Below, piece by piece: positions 48,335 to 57,531 of a stretch of 64,000 nucleotides of DNA. Position 1 is the first letter of the stretch. The number at the start of each line of letters is the position of its first letter. A program made the position numbers and the translations under genes. This DNA is from Aliarcobacter cryaerophilus (GTDB lineage: Bacteria; Campylobacterota; Campylobacteria; Campylobacterales; Arcobacteraceae), in the NCBI RefSeq assembly GCF_014352935.1, contig NZ_CP060694.1, positions 1-64,000 on the forward strand. Direction: 5' to 3'. Below the pieces are notes generated by a model. The model saw only the letters and a program-made list of their open reading frames with translations. It did not search any database and was not told the DNA's origin.

Positions 48335-48979
48335 TTATTGAAGGATTTTTAAAATCTCAAGAGGATTTGAAACTATAAAATCAGCACCAAAATCTCTTAA
48401 CTCTTTCTCATCTCTAAATCCCCATAAAACACCAATTGCAGTCATATTTGCACTTTTTGCTGTTTGCATATCTATTTTTGTATCTCCTATAAAATAGGTA
48501 TTTTCACAAGAACTATCTAAACATTTTACAATATCAAGTGCAGCTTTAGGATCTGGTTTTTTTGGAACATCTTTTTTTTGTCCATGAATCTCTTTAAAGT
48601 TATAATTTTTGAAAAAATGATTTACATATGAAACTGTAAATTCATGAGGTTTATTTGATAAAACTGCTAAATTTATATCCAACTTTTTTAACTCATCTAA
48701 TAATTCATAAATTCCATCATAAGGTAGAGTTTTTGAGTGTAGTTTTCCATCATACTCAATTTTAAATCTTTTTGTTACTTCATCTTTTATCTCTTTTGAT
48801 TGATTATTTAAAGCATTTTCTATTAAAATATCAACTCCTCCTCCAACAAAATGTTTATAATCTTCAATTTTATGTATTGGAAGCTGTAAGCTTTCAAGAA
48901 CTTTATTCATACTAGATGCTATATCTTCAATTGAGTCCAAAAGTGTGCCATCTAGGTCAAATATAACTGTTTTTTTCAT
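48335..48979 (-). CDS. Phosphoglycolate phosphatase-like HAD hydrolase
   Basis: The 214-residue protein is a HAD-superfamily phosphatase with motif I FDLDGTLLDSIEDIA at the N-terminus, a Gph-like cap domain (GGGVDILIENAL), motif II LSNKP and motif IV FIGDTKIDMQTAKSANM. It fits the Gph/PGP subgroup that removes 2-phosphoglycolate, but HAD specificity cannot be settled from motifs alone. Confidence 0.85.
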   Translation of the reverse strand: MKKTVIFDLDGTLLDSIEDIASSMNKVLESLQLPIHKIEDYKHFVGGGVDILIENALNNQSKEIKDEVTKRFKIEYDGKLHSKTLPYDGIYELLDELKKLDINLAVLSNKPHEFTVSYVNHFFKNYNFKEIHGQKKDVPKKPDPKAALDIVKCLDSSCENTYFIGDTKIDMQTAKSANMTAIGVLWGFRDEKELRDFGADFIVSNPLEILKILQ

Positions 48980-49188
48980 TCTATAAATTCTCCTTTTATC
49001 TAAAGTGTAACTTTTTGTTAATATAAAGTTATAAGATGTGTAAATATAGTTAATATTATATAAAGAATAGTTTTAATATGGTTATAATGTCAATTGTTTA
49101 TTAAGTATCAAAAAATAAGATATTTTTTATATTTAAAATTAGCTATGTGAATTATTACAACTATTAATTAAAACGGAGTAAAAGAAAG

Positions 49189-50841
49189 ATGAATGCATCA
49201 GATTTATTTATTAAAGCATTAGAAAACGAAGGTGTTGAGTACATTTTTGGTGTTCCAGGTGAAGAAAACTTAGATTTCTTGGAAGCTATGAGAAAATCAA
49301 ATATCAAACTTATCTTAACAAGACATGAGCAAGGTGCAGGATTTATGGCTGCAACTTATGGAAGATTAACAGGAAAAGTTGGAGTTTGTTTAGCAACTCT
49401 TGGGCCTGGTGCTACAAACTTTGCAACTTGTGCTGCTTATGCACAATTAGGTGGAATGCCTATGATGATGATAACTGGTCAAAAACCAATTAAAAAATCA
49501 AAACAAGGAAGATTCCAAATTATTGACATCGTAAGAATGATGAGACCGATGACTAAATTTGCAAAACAAATTGTAAATGTTCACAATATCCCTTCTGTTG
49601 TAAGAGATGCATTTAAAATTGCAACAACTGAAAGACCTGGTGCTGTTCATATTGAACTACCTGAAGATATTGCACATGAGCCAGTAGATGCTGATACAAC
49701 AATCTACCCAGTTTACAATGTAAAATATCCAGCAGCAGTTGATGAGGTTATTGCAGAAGCAGTTGCTATGATTGAAAAAGCTAAAAGACCACTACTTTTA
49801 ATTGGAGCTGGAGCAAATAGAACAAGAATAGGAAATACTTTAACAGATTTAGTAAATAAAACTGGTATGGCATTCTTCTCTACTCAAATGGGTAAAGGTG
49901 TTATTGATGAAAATCATCCAATGTGTTTAAGTGCTGCTGCATTATCAAAAGATGACTTTGTTCACTGTGCGATTGATAGAGCAGATTTAATTATCAATGT
50001 TGGACATGATGTTATTGAAAAACCACCATTTTTTATGTCAAATAAAGAGGGTGCAACAAAAGTTATGCATGTTAACTTCTTCCCATCTGAAGTAGATGAT
50101 ACTTACTTCCCACAAATGGATGTTGTTGGAGATATCGCAAGTAATATTGCAAAAATAACTGAGAAAATAAAAGTTCAAGCTCACTGGGATTTTGATTACT
50201 ATACAAGAATGGCAGAAGAGATTAGAACTAGATTATCAAAATATTTTGGTGATAATAGATTCCCAATTTTACCTCAAAGAGCTGTAAGAGCTATTAGAAA
50301 AACATTAGCTGCTGAAGATATTGTAACGCTTGATAATGGTGTTTATAAATTATGGTTTGCAAGAAACTATAGATGTGCAAAACCAAATACACTTTTACTA
50401 GATAATGCACTTGCAACTATGGGAGCTGGACTTCCTTCTGGAATGATGGCAAAAATGATCAATCCAAATAAAAAAGTTGTTTCAGTTTGTGGAGATGGTG
50501 GGTTTATGATGAACTCTCAAGAGATGGAGACAGCTGTTAGATTAGGAATTGATTTAACTGTAATTATTCTAAATGATAATGCATACGGAATGATTAAATG
50601 GAAACAAACAGGAATGGGATTTGAGTCATTTGGACTTGATCTTGGAAACCCTGATTTTGTTAAATATGCTGAATCTTATGGAGCTCATGGTTATAGACCA
50701 AAATCTGTTGAAGAGTTTGAAGCTACTTTAGAAAAATGTGTAAATAGCAAAGGTGTACATTTAATTGATTTAGCAGTTGATTACTCTTTAAATCATGCAA
50801 TCTTAAATGAGCTTTTACCTCAAAAAACTTGTTTAGTTTAA
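49189..50841 (+). CDS. Acetolactate synthase-like ThDP enzyme
   Basis: The 550-residue protein has the three domains of ThDP-dependent acetohydroxyacid synthases: Glu47 in RHEQGAGFMAATYGRLTG for cofactor activation, the QKPIKKSKQGRFQIIDIVRMM segment, and the ThDP/Mg motif GDGGFMMN ... NDNAYGM near residues 435-470. It looks like the catabolic acetolactate synthase (AlsS-like) type rather than the biosynthetic IlvB type, but related ThDP decarboxylases are hard to separate by eye. It is followed after a terminator by an aldehyde dehydrogenase, which may act in the same pathway. The ATG has a ggag site. Confidence 0.8.
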   Translation: MNASDLFIKALENEGVEYIFGVPGEENLDFLEAMRKSNIKLILTRHEQGAGFMAATYGRLTGKVGVCLATLGPGATNFATCAAYAQLGGMPMMMITGQKPIKKSKQGRFQIIDIVRMMRPMTKFAKQIVNVHNIPSVVRDAFKIATTERPGAVHIELPEDIAHEPVDADTTIYPVYNVKYPAAVDEVIAEAVAMIEKAKRPLLLIGAGANRTRIGNTLTDLVNKTGMAFFSTQMGKGVIDENHPMCLSAAALSKDDFVHCAIDRADLIINVGHDVIEKPPFFMSNKEGATKVMHVNFFPSEVDDTYFPQMDVVGDIASNIAKITEKIKVQAHWDFDYYTRMAEEIRTRLSKYFGDNRFPILPQRAVRAIRKTLAAEDIVTLDNGVYKLWFARNYRCAKPNTLLLDNALATMGAGLPSGMMAKMINPNKKVVSVCGDGGFMMNSQEMETAVRLGIDLTVIILNDNAYGMIKWKQTGMGFESFGLDLGNPDFVKYAESYGAHGYRPKSVEEFEATLEKCVNSKGVHLIDLAVDYSLNHAILNELLPQKTCLV

Positions 50842-50856
50842 TCTAAACAATCTTAG

Positions 50857-50884
50857 AAAGGGGCTTTAGATTTAAAGCCCCTTT
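50857..50884 (+). terminator. Rho-independent terminator after the ThDP enzyme
   Basis: A stem of about 12 bp (AAAGGGGCTTTA / TAAAGCCCCTTT, loop GATT) followed by TTTTTAAT lies 16 bases after the stop. It would end most transcripts before the aldehyde dehydrogenase gene, which starts at 50920. Confidence 0.88.
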
Positions 50885-50919
50885 TTTAATCTTTAAAATT
50901 AAAATTCAAAGGAGAAAAT

Positions 50920-52311
50920 ATGAGTACGATAGAAGTTACATCACCATTTGATGGAAAAGTAGTTGGAACTGTAAAATTTAACACTTATGAAGAGGTTGAA
51001 GCAGCTATTGATTTAGCACATAAAACTTTTTTAGATAGAGATAATTGGATTCCAAAATATAAAAGAATAGAGATTTTAGAAAATGTTATGAAAATTATGA
51101 GTTCTCAAGTTGAAGAGCTTACAATCCTTTGTGCAAGTGAAGGTGGAAAACCATATATTGACTCTAAAGTTGAAATTCAAAGAGCTATAAATGGAATTAA
51201 AATTGCTATTGAGCAAATAGGACTTCAAGAAGGTCATGAAATTGCTATGGGTCACACAGCATCAAGTGCAAATAGAATTGCATACACAATGAAAGAGCCA
51301 ATAGGTGTTGTTGCTGCAATTTCTGCATTTAATCACCCATTTAATCTTGCTGTTCATCAAGTAATTCCAGCAATTGCAGTTGGATGTCCAGTAATTATTA
51401 GACCAGCAACTCAAACTCCTATGAGTGCAATCAAGCTTGTAGAAATTTTAAAAGAGGCTGGTTTACCAAATGGTTGGGCTCAAGCTGTTGTTTGTGATAG
51501 AAATGCTGGAGAGTTATTAGTAACAAGTCCTAAAACTGCATTCTTTACATTTATTGGTTCTGGTCCTGTTGGTTGGTATTTAAACTCTAAATCATCTCCA
51601 GGAACTAGAAGTGCATTAGAGCATGGTGGAGTTGCACCTGTTATTGTTGAGCCAGATGCAGATATTGAAGCTATGATTCCAGATTTAGTAAAAGGTGGAT
51701 TTTATCATGCTGGTCAAGTTTGTGTATCAGTTCAAAGAATTTTTGTTCATGAATCAATTGCCAACACAGTTGCATCAAAAATTGCTGAGAAAGCTTCAAA
51801 ACTAGTAGTTGGAAATCAACTTGATCCGAAAACTGAAGTTGGACCATTAATCAACCATAATGAAGTAAACAGAGTTGAAGAGTGGGTAAATGAAGCAGTT
51901 ACAAAAGGTGGAAAAATTTTAACAGGTGGAAAAAGAATCTCTGATTCTTGTTTTGAACCAACAGTTATTGTTAATCCATCTGATGATGCGATTATCTCTC
52001 AAAAAGAGATTTTTGGACCAGTTGTTTGTGTATATTCATATAAAACTTTAGATGAAGCAATTGCTAGAGCAAATCAACTAGATGTTTCATTCCAAGCAGC
52101 AATATTTACAAAAAATATTGATACAGCTTTAAAATCTATAAAAAGATTAAATGCAACAGCAGTTATGGTAAATGACCATACAGCATTTAGAGTTGACTGG
52201 ATGCCATTTGGTGGTGCTAAAACTTCAGGATTAGGACTTGGTGGAATTCCAGACTCTATGAGAGAGATGCAAAATCAAAAAATGATGGTTATTAAGTCAC
52301 CAGTTTTATAA
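50920..52311 (+). CDS. NAD(P)-dependent aldehyde dehydrogenase
   Basis: The 463-residue protein is a member of the ALDH superfamily. It has the catalytic Cys268 in HAGQVCVSVQRI and Glu234 in LEHGGVAPVIVEPDAD, the cofactor-region FNHPFNLAVHQVIPAIAVGCPV and the IFGPVVCVYSYKTLDEAI motif. The substrate is not evident. The 79-base gap from the preceding ThDP enzyme holds a terminator and then an AAAGGAG site, so the gene may have separate or read-through expression. Confidence 0.9.
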   Translation: MSTIEVTSPFDGKVVGTVKFNTYEEVEAAIDLAHKTFLDRDNWIPKYKRIEILENVMKIMSSQVEELTILCASEGGKPYIDSKVEIQRAINGIKIAIEQIGLQEGHEIAMGHTASSANRIAYTMKEPIGVVAAISAFNHPFNLAVHQVIPAIAVGCPVIIRPATQTPMSAIKLVEILKEAGLPNGWAQAVVCDRNAGELLVTSPKTAFFTFIGSGPVGWYLNSKSSPGTRSALEHGGVAPVIVEPDADIEAMIPDLVKGGFYHAGQVCVSVQRIFVHESIANTVASKIAEKASKLVVGNQLDPKTEVGPLINHNEVNRVEEWVNEAVTKGGKILTGGKRISDSCFEPTVIVNPSDDAIISQKEIFGPVVCVYSYKTLDEAIARANQLDVSFQAAIFTKNIDTALKSIKRLNATAVMVNDHTAFRVDWMPFGGAKTSGLGLGGIPDSMREMQNQKMMVIKSPVL

Positions 52312-52353
52312 AAATATTTACTTAATTTATAAGTAATTTTCACTCAACAAGAG

Positions 52354-52403
52354 TTTGCCACACTTGGTATCCCAAAATTTATAATTTTGACCAAGTGGGC
52401 AAA
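52354..52403. repeat. Long hairpin between the aldehyde dehydrogenase and ung
   Basis: TTTGCCACACTTGGT (52354-52368) pairs with ACCAAGTGGGCAAA (52390-52403) with one bulge. Inside lies a second stem, CAAAATT (52373-52379) / AATTTTG (52383-52389), with loop TAT. It may be a terminator without a T tract, an RNA-processing signal, or part of a small RNA. The gap between genes is only 154 bases. Confidence 0.55.
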
Positions 52404-52465
52404 ATTGTCTCTTTCAAACTACTTATAAAAACAACTACTAAAAAATCAAAATAAAGATTAGATAA

Positions 52466-53113
52466 ATGACTTGGGAAGATATTATAGATTTAGAGAAAAA
52501 AAAAGATTACTATAAAAAGTTAAAAGAAGAGATTGATAAAAGATATGAAACTACTACAGTATTTCCAGAAAAACAAAATATTTTTAAAGCTTTTTATTTA
52601 ACAAAGCTTGATAATCTAAAAGTTGTAATATTAGGACAAGATCCATATCATGGCTTTGGACAAGCACAAGGTTTGGCTTTTTCAACTCCGGCTAATATTA
52701 AAAATCCACCATCTATGCAAAATATATTAAAAGAGATACAGAGTGATTTGGGCAAAAAATCTATTTGTGAAGATGGAGATTTAACACCTTGGGCAAAACA
52801 AGGAGTGCTTCTTTTAAATACAATATTAACTGTAGAAGAAGCAAAACCAAAATCTCATCACAATTTAGGTTGGGAAGTTTTTACAGATAATATAATTAAA
52901 TATATAAGCGATAATTGCGAAGATACTATTTTTATTCTTTGGGGAAGCCCTGCTATTTCAAAAACAAAATTAATAGATACAAAAAAACATCATATTTTAA
53001 CAGCTCCACACCCAAGCCCACTTAGTTCATATAGAGGATTTTTTGGTTGTAAGCACTTCTCTCAAACAAATAATATTTTAAAATCTTTAAATAAAGAAGC
53101 TATTATTTGGTAG
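52466..53113 (+). CDS. ung: Uracil-DNA glycosylase
   Basis: Ung removes uracil from DNA, starting base-excision repair. The 215-residue protein has the catalytic Asp59 in GQDPYHGFGQAQGLAFS and the catalytic-histidine motif HPSPLSSYRGFFGCKHF near the C-terminus. Length is typical. The convergent YgbA-like gene ends 2 bases beyond its stop. Confidence 0.97.
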   Translation: MTWEDIIDLEKKKDYYKKLKEEIDKRYETTTVFPEKQNIFKAFYLTKLDNLKVVILGQDPYHGFGQAQGLAFSTPANIKNPPSMQNILKEIQSDLGKKSICEDGDLTPWAKQGVLLLNTILTVEEAKPKSHHNLGWEVFTDNIIKYISDNCEDTIFILWGSPAISKTKLIDTKKHHILTAPHPSPLSSYRGFFGCKHFSQTNNILKSLNKEAIIW

Positions 53114-53114
53114 A

Positions 53115-53462
53115 TTAATTAAAAAGATTCATAACCCTTGATTTAATTTTCCCAAGAGAGAGTTTTATGGCTGAATATTTCATAACTCTCGCTGTTTCTT
53201 TCCATTTAGTTTTTTCATAACATGGAGATGGACAGCTTCTGCATCGAGGTTTAATCTCATGAGGACAGCCTTGTAGTCTATTAAAAGAGTAATTTATATC
53301 TTCAAAACATTTATTACAAAGATTAAGTTCCAAACTAAAATTCTCATCTTTGTAATATAGTTGAATTAAAATATTTTTTTGCTCTTCGTGCTTATCTATA
53401 CAATAAAGTTCATAAAATTTTTTGAGTACATCTATCTCAATCTTGTATTTTTCATGTGTCAT
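53115..53462 (-). CDS. Nitrous oxide-stimulated promoter (YgbA-like) family protein
   Basis: The 115-residue protein matches the YgbA/NO-stimulated family through its cysteine cluster: LCNKCFEDINYSFNRLQGCPHEIKPRCRSCPSPCYEKTKWKE, containing CxxC and a CRSCPSPC group that could bind metal or iron-sulfur. In Enterobacteria the homologue is induced by nitric oxide. The divergent CRP/FNR-type regulator begins 82 bases away and probably shares its promoter region. Biochemical role unknown. Confidence 0.82.
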   Translation of the reverse strand: MTHEKYKIEIDVLKKFYELYCIDKHEEQKNILIQLYYKDENFSLELNLCNKCFEDINYSFNRLQGCPHEIKPRCRSCPSPCYEKTKWKETARVMKYSAIKLSLGKIKSRVMNLFN

Positions 53463-53544
53463 TTTATATCTTTAATTTTACTTTATATAATATTTGCATA
53501 CAATAATTAACAGACAATTGATAGCAGTCAAGAAGGAGAGAAAA

Positions 53545-54198
53545 ATGGATAGTATTTCAAAAAAATATGGAGATTATAAATATTTTAGTTTTTTAGAAGA
53601 GAAAGATTTAGATAAATTAAAAGATATATCTATTAAAAAAACATATAAAAAGGATGAAATATTATTCTACAAAGGTGATGAGTCAAAATATCTTCATCTT
53701 TTAGTTTCTGGAATTGTAAAGCTTTATACTCATGATTTTAAAGATAATGAGGTTGTAATTCACAATTTGATTGGTCCTGCACTTATTGCTGAAATTATGA
53801 ATTATGAAGAGATGGATTTTTTAGCAAATTGTGCATTTGAGACTGATGCCGAAGTTATTTTAATAGATTATAAAAAGTTTAAAGAGGAGTTTTTGCAAAA
53901 ACCAGAGATTTCAATGTTTTTTATAAAATCATTAACAAAAAAGATAAAATTTTTACAAAATTTCATAGATTATAATGTAAGTCTAAATAGTATGGAAAAG
54001 ATTGCAAAATTTTTATATGAAAACGAGGAACTTCTTAAAACTCTAAAACAGGTAAAAATAGCTCAAATATTAAATATTACTCCAGAAACTTTTTCAAGAC
54101 AGTTAGCAAAACTAAAAAAAGAAAATATTATAGAGAATGAAAAAGGGTATATAAAGATTTTAGATTATAAAAAAATACAAAATTTTATAAGCAATTAA
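53545..54198 (+). CDS. CRP/FNR-family transcriptional regulator
   Basis: From the ATG at 53545 the protein is 217 residues, with a cyclic-nucleotide-binding-like beta-roll domain (LFYKGDESKYLHLLVSGIVKLYTHD), a long dimer helix, and a C-terminal winged helix-turn-helix (VKIAQILNITPETFSRQLAKLKKENII). It has essentially no cysteine cluster of the FNR type, so it does not look like an oxygen-sensing Fe-S protein. A longer reading from 53494 is possible, but AAGGAGAG precedes 53545. Its divergent position to a YgbA-like gene suggests control of nitrosative-stress genes, like NssR in Campylobacter; this is an inference. Confidence 0.85.
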   Translation: MDSISKKYGDYKYFSFLEEKDLDKLKDISIKKTYKKDEILFYKGDESKYLHLLVSGIVKLYTHDFKDNEVVIHNLIGPALIAEIMNYEEMDFLANCAFETDAEVILIDYKKFKEEFLQKPEISMFFIKSLTKKIKFLQNFIDYNVSLNSMEKIAKFLYENEELLKTLKQVKIAQILNITPETFSRQLAKLKKENIIENEKGYIKILDYKKIQNFISN

Positions 54199-54212
54199 TA
54201 TAAGGAATAGCG

Positions 54213-54950
54213 ATGAAAATTTTATTTTCTCCTAGTGAGACAAAAAATAGTGGAGGAGTTGAAAAGATTTTTGATGAAAATAGCTTTATATTTCCACAGC
54301 TTTTTAATAAAAGAGTTGAAATAATAAACTCTTATAACGAGTTTTTACAAACTGCTTCAATATCGCAATTAGAGAAACTTTTTGGTACAAAAAAAAGTGA
54401 TGTAATAGAAAAATATAGACAAGATATTTTTAAAAGCCCACTTTTAAAAGCAATACAAAGATATGAAGGTGTTGCTTATGATTATTTGTCTTACAATAAT
54501 TTAGAAAAAAGTTCACAAAAATATATAGATGATAATGTTTTGATTTTTTCAAATCTTTTTGGAGTTCTAAAAGCAAGTGATGAAATACCAGATTACAAAC
54601 TAAAGCAAGGTGAAAGTTTTTATGATTTAAAAATAGATAAATTTTATAATGATAATTTTAGTAAAGAACTTGATAAATATTTGGAAAATGATGATATTTT
54701 GGATTTAAGAGCTGGATTTTATGAGAAGTTTTATGTTATAAAAAAACCATATAAAACATTGAAGTTTATAAAAGATGGCAAAGTTGTAAGTCATTTTGCA
54801 AAGGCTTATAGGGGAGAAATTTTAAAAATTATTGCACAAAATGACATAAAAACTTTTGATGATTTTATGAATTTGGAGTTGAAAAATCTAAAACTTGAAG
54901 AAATAAAAGAGCAAAAATTAAAAACAGAAATTGTTTATAGCATAATATAA
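54213..54950 (+). CDS. YaaA-family (peroxide stress/DUF328) protein
   Basis: The 245-residue protein matches the YaaA family: MKILFSPSETKN at the N-terminus, ALQRYEGVAYDYLSY-type segment (KAIQRYEGVAYDYLSYNNL), LIFSNLFGVLKASDEIPDYKL, and the C-terminal SHFAKAYRGEILKIIAQN. In E. coli YaaA limits free iron during peroxide stress. It lies 14 bases after the CRP/FNR regulator on the same strand and 9 bases before the CorA/ZntB gene, so the three may be one unit. Confidence 0.9.
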   Translation: MKILFSPSETKNSGGVEKIFDENSFIFPQLFNKRVEIINSYNEFLQTASISQLEKLFGTKKSDVIEKYRQDIFKSPLLKAIQRYEGVAYDYLSYNNLEKSSQKYIDDNVLIFSNLFGVLKASDEIPDYKLKQGESFYDLKIDKFYNDNFSKELDKYLENDDILDLRAGFYEKFYVIKKPYKTLKFIKDGKVVSHFAKAYRGEILKIIAQNDIKTFDDFMNLELKNLKLEEIKEQKLKTEIVYSII

Positions 54951-54959
54951 AGGTAAAAA

Positions 54960-55925
54960 ATGAAACCATTTCAAGGCTTTTTAATAGAAAAAGATGGAAC
55001 AGCAAAAGAGCTTAAATATAAAGATATAGAGAGTGTAGATAAAGATAATAAAATTTTGTGGTTGCATTTTGACTATACGAGTAAAGAAGCAAACGATTGG
55101 ATTAGAAATAGTAGTAATATTGATTCTGTTGCAGTTGAAGCACTTTTAACTGATGAAACAAGACCAAGAACTATTGTTTTAAATGATGCGTTACTTATTG
55201 CTTTAAGAGGTGTAAATTTAGAACCAAATTCAAAACCAGAAAAGATGATATCTATTCGTATTTTTATCTCTTCAAATGTGATTATTTCAACAAGTAGAAA
55301 AAATATTCTATCTGTAATAGAAATAAGTGAAAATTTAAAAAAAGGAAAAGGTGTAAAAAGCTCTTCTGAATTTTTGGTTGAACTTACTTATCGAATGATT
55401 GATAGAATGGACAATGTAATAGATAAAATAGAAGATAGAGCAGATTTTTTAGAAGAAAATATTATAGAATCTGAACATAATACTGCATTTCGAACAGAAA
55501 TATTAAAAATTAGAAGAGAGAGTATTATTTTAAAAAGGTATTTAACTCCACAAAAAGAAGCATTAGTTAAACTTTATAATGAAAAATTGTCATGGATAGA
55601 TGATTATCAAAAAATTGAATTAAGAGAGACAACGGATCAGTTAATCAGGCATATTGAAGAACTTGATACAATAAGAGATAAAGTTATACTTTTTCAAGAA
55701 GAGCTTGTAAATAGTTTAACAGAACAGATGAATAAAAAGATGTATATATTAGCTATTTTATCTGCAATATTTCTGCCACTTACTTTTTTAACAGGACTTT
55801 TAGGTATAAATGTTGGTGGAATTCCTGGAGCAAATCATGAAAATGCATTTTATATTTTTATAGCTATTTTACTTTGTATAGTAGGTTTTCAGTTTTTTAT
55901 TTTTAAGAAAAATAAGTGGATTTGA
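54960..55925 (+). CDS. CorA/ZntB-family divalent metal transporter
   Basis: The 321-residue protein has a long cytoplasmic N-terminal domain with coiled helices and two C-terminal membrane segments. The pore motif reads GINVGGIPG rather than the GMN of Mg-specific CorA, which is the ZntB-like pattern (zinc). The gene follows yaaA closely. Metal specificity is inferred from the motif only. Confidence 0.88.
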   Translation: MKPFQGFLIEKDGTAKELKYKDIESVDKDNKILWLHFDYTSKEANDWIRNSSNIDSVAVEALLTDETRPRTIVLNDALLIALRGVNLEPNSKPEKMISIRIFISSNVIISTSRKNILSVIEISENLKKGKGVKSSSEFLVELTYRMIDRMDNVIDKIEDRADFLEENIIESEHNTAFRTEILKIRRESIILKRYLTPQKEALVKLYNEKLSWIDDYQKIELRETTDQLIRHIEELDTIRDKVILFQEELVNSLTEQMNKKMYILAILSAIFLPLTFLTGLLGINVGGIPGANHENAFYIFIAILLCIVGFQFFIFKKNKWI

Positions 55926-55956
55926 ATAAATATATTTTATGAATTATAATTTAGAA

Positions 55957-57057
55957 CTATTTTAAAGCAACTTTATCTTTTTTATCTAAAAACCAAACAA
56001 ATATAAAAGAGATTAAGGAAAAAATAGCACTAAATAAAAATAGATACTCTCCATAAGTAGCACCTGCAAGAAACGCACCTACAAATCCACCCAAACCATA
56101 TCCAACACCAAACATAAATTGTTGAGCTAGTTTTTTATTGTCATAAAGTGAGTATAGATAAATTACAACAGCACTATGAAAAAGTGCAAATGAAAATGCA
56201 TGAATAGCTTGAGTAAAATATACTATTTCTAAATTATCAGGGTATAAATATAAAAGTAACCACCTAAATATAGTTATTCCTACACAAAACTTTATGATTG
56301 TTAAAAGATTATTTTTTAAAATAGGTGCTTGAAAATATAACATTAAAATCTCACATATTACACCAAAAGCCCAAAGATAAGATATAGTCTCTAAAGATAA
56401 TCCATACTCTAGTTCGTAGATAGTAAAAAAGTTATAAAATCCACCAAAGCTAACTTGCATAAAAAATATACTAGCCCAAAATGCCCAATGTTTTAAAAAT
56501 GAAAAAACTTCATCTCCTGTTTGATTAATTTTAGCCTCTAAATCATTTTTTAAAAGAAGGAGTGCAAATATTACAGTTAATACTACAATTGCTAAATAGT
56601 AGTGAAGAGCTATAAATGGAGATGTCAAGAATTTTGCTAAAACTAAGGCAATAAGCATAAACCCAATAGAGCCAAAAAGTCTAGCTTTTCCGTATCTCTC
56701 TTTTCCTAATACAGTTACAGTGGTTACTTCTAAATATGGTAAAATCAAAGATAAACAAGCAGCTAAAAAAGCATTGTTTAACATAAAGATATAAAAATGT
56801 TCAATTGTTATATAAAATAGAGTAACAGCTAAAACTGTTAAAAATAGAGCTTTTTTAAACATTGATTTGTTTAAATTTATATGTTTTAAAAATAAAAATG
56901 GCATAGCAAACTTCATTAAAGGAGCAACAGCTAATATAATACCAATATCAAAAGCACTATATCCAATATCATTTAGTACTTTTGGTAAAAATATTACATA
57001 TACACCAACAGCAGCAAAGTAAAAAAAGTAAAATGCTGAAATATTAAAAAATAGCAT
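55957..57057 (-). CDS. MFS transporter of the HcaT/phenylpropionate-permease-like group
   Basis: The 366-residue protein has about eleven to twelve membrane segments and resembles the MFS_1_like family (HcaT group), with the start FNISAFYFFYFAAVGVYVIFLPKVLNDIGYSAFDIGIILAVAPLMKFAMPFLF. The substrate is unknown. It ends the minus-strand run secG-frr-pyrE-RDD-MFS; its start lies immediately after the RDD gene. Confidence 0.82.
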   Translation of the reverse strand: MLFFNISAFYFFYFAAVGVYVIFLPKVLNDIGYSAFDIGIILAVAPLMKFAMPFLFLKHINLNKSMFKKALFLTVLAVTLFYITIEHFYIFMLNNAFLAACLSLILPYLEVTTVTVLGKERYGKARLFGSIGFMLIALVLAKFLTSPFIALHYYLAIVVLTVIFALLLLKNDLEAKINQTGDEVFSFLKHWAFWASIFFMQVSFGGFYNFFTIYELEYGLSLETISYLWAFGVICEILMLYFQAPILKNNLLTIIKFCVGITIFRWLLLYLYPDNLEIVYFTQAIHAFSFALFHSAVVIYLYSLYDNKKLAQQFMFGVGYGLGGFVGAFLAGATYGEYLFLFSAIFSLISFIFVWFLDKKDKVALK

Positions 57058-57531
57058 TTATTGTTCTATTATTTTTGTATTTGAAACTATGTCTTGGAAT
57101 GTTTTTTTCTCTTTGTTTACAAAGGGAGTAAATATAAAGAATATTGAGATTATAGAAAAAAGTGTTGCTGAATATCTAATAATTGTTTGTAAAACAGATA
57201 CTCTAGTCTCAGTTTTACTATCCACAAGTTTTAAATCATAAGCTTTTAATCCTGGAGTTTGACCATTTTTTAGCCAAAAAATAGCAATAATGATAAAGTG
57301 AACAGCAAAAATAATACCCCAACCTAAGCTTCTATTATCTGCAAACTCTTGACCACTTCCCATTATAAGGTATATAACTATATATAAAATAGGGGTAGTT
57401 ATTAAGAAAGTATCAGTCAGAAAGGCTTTAAATCTTTTTGCTATTGATACAAAATTTAAAGATGAGTGTAAAACTTTTTTTGGAATATTTTTCTCTACTC
57501 TATTTTGTTTTACATCTCTCCATTTTGACAT
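57058..57531 (-). CDS. RDD-family membrane protein
   Basis: The 157-residue protein has about three membrane segments and the RDD features (RFKAFLTDTFLITTPILYIVIY; KNGQTPGLKAYDLKLVD). Function is not established. Its ATG overlaps the pyrE stop codon (TAATG), so translation is coupled. The N-terminal 30 residues are basic. Confidence 0.85.
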   Translation of the reverse strand: MSKWRDVKQNRVEKNIPKKVLHSSLNFVSIAKRFKAFLTDTFLITTPILYIVIYLIMGSGQEFADNRSLGWGIIFAVHFIIIAIFWLKNGQTPGLKAYDLKLVDSKTETRVSVLQTIIRYSATLFSIISIFFIFTPFVNKEKKTFQDIVSNTKIIEQ

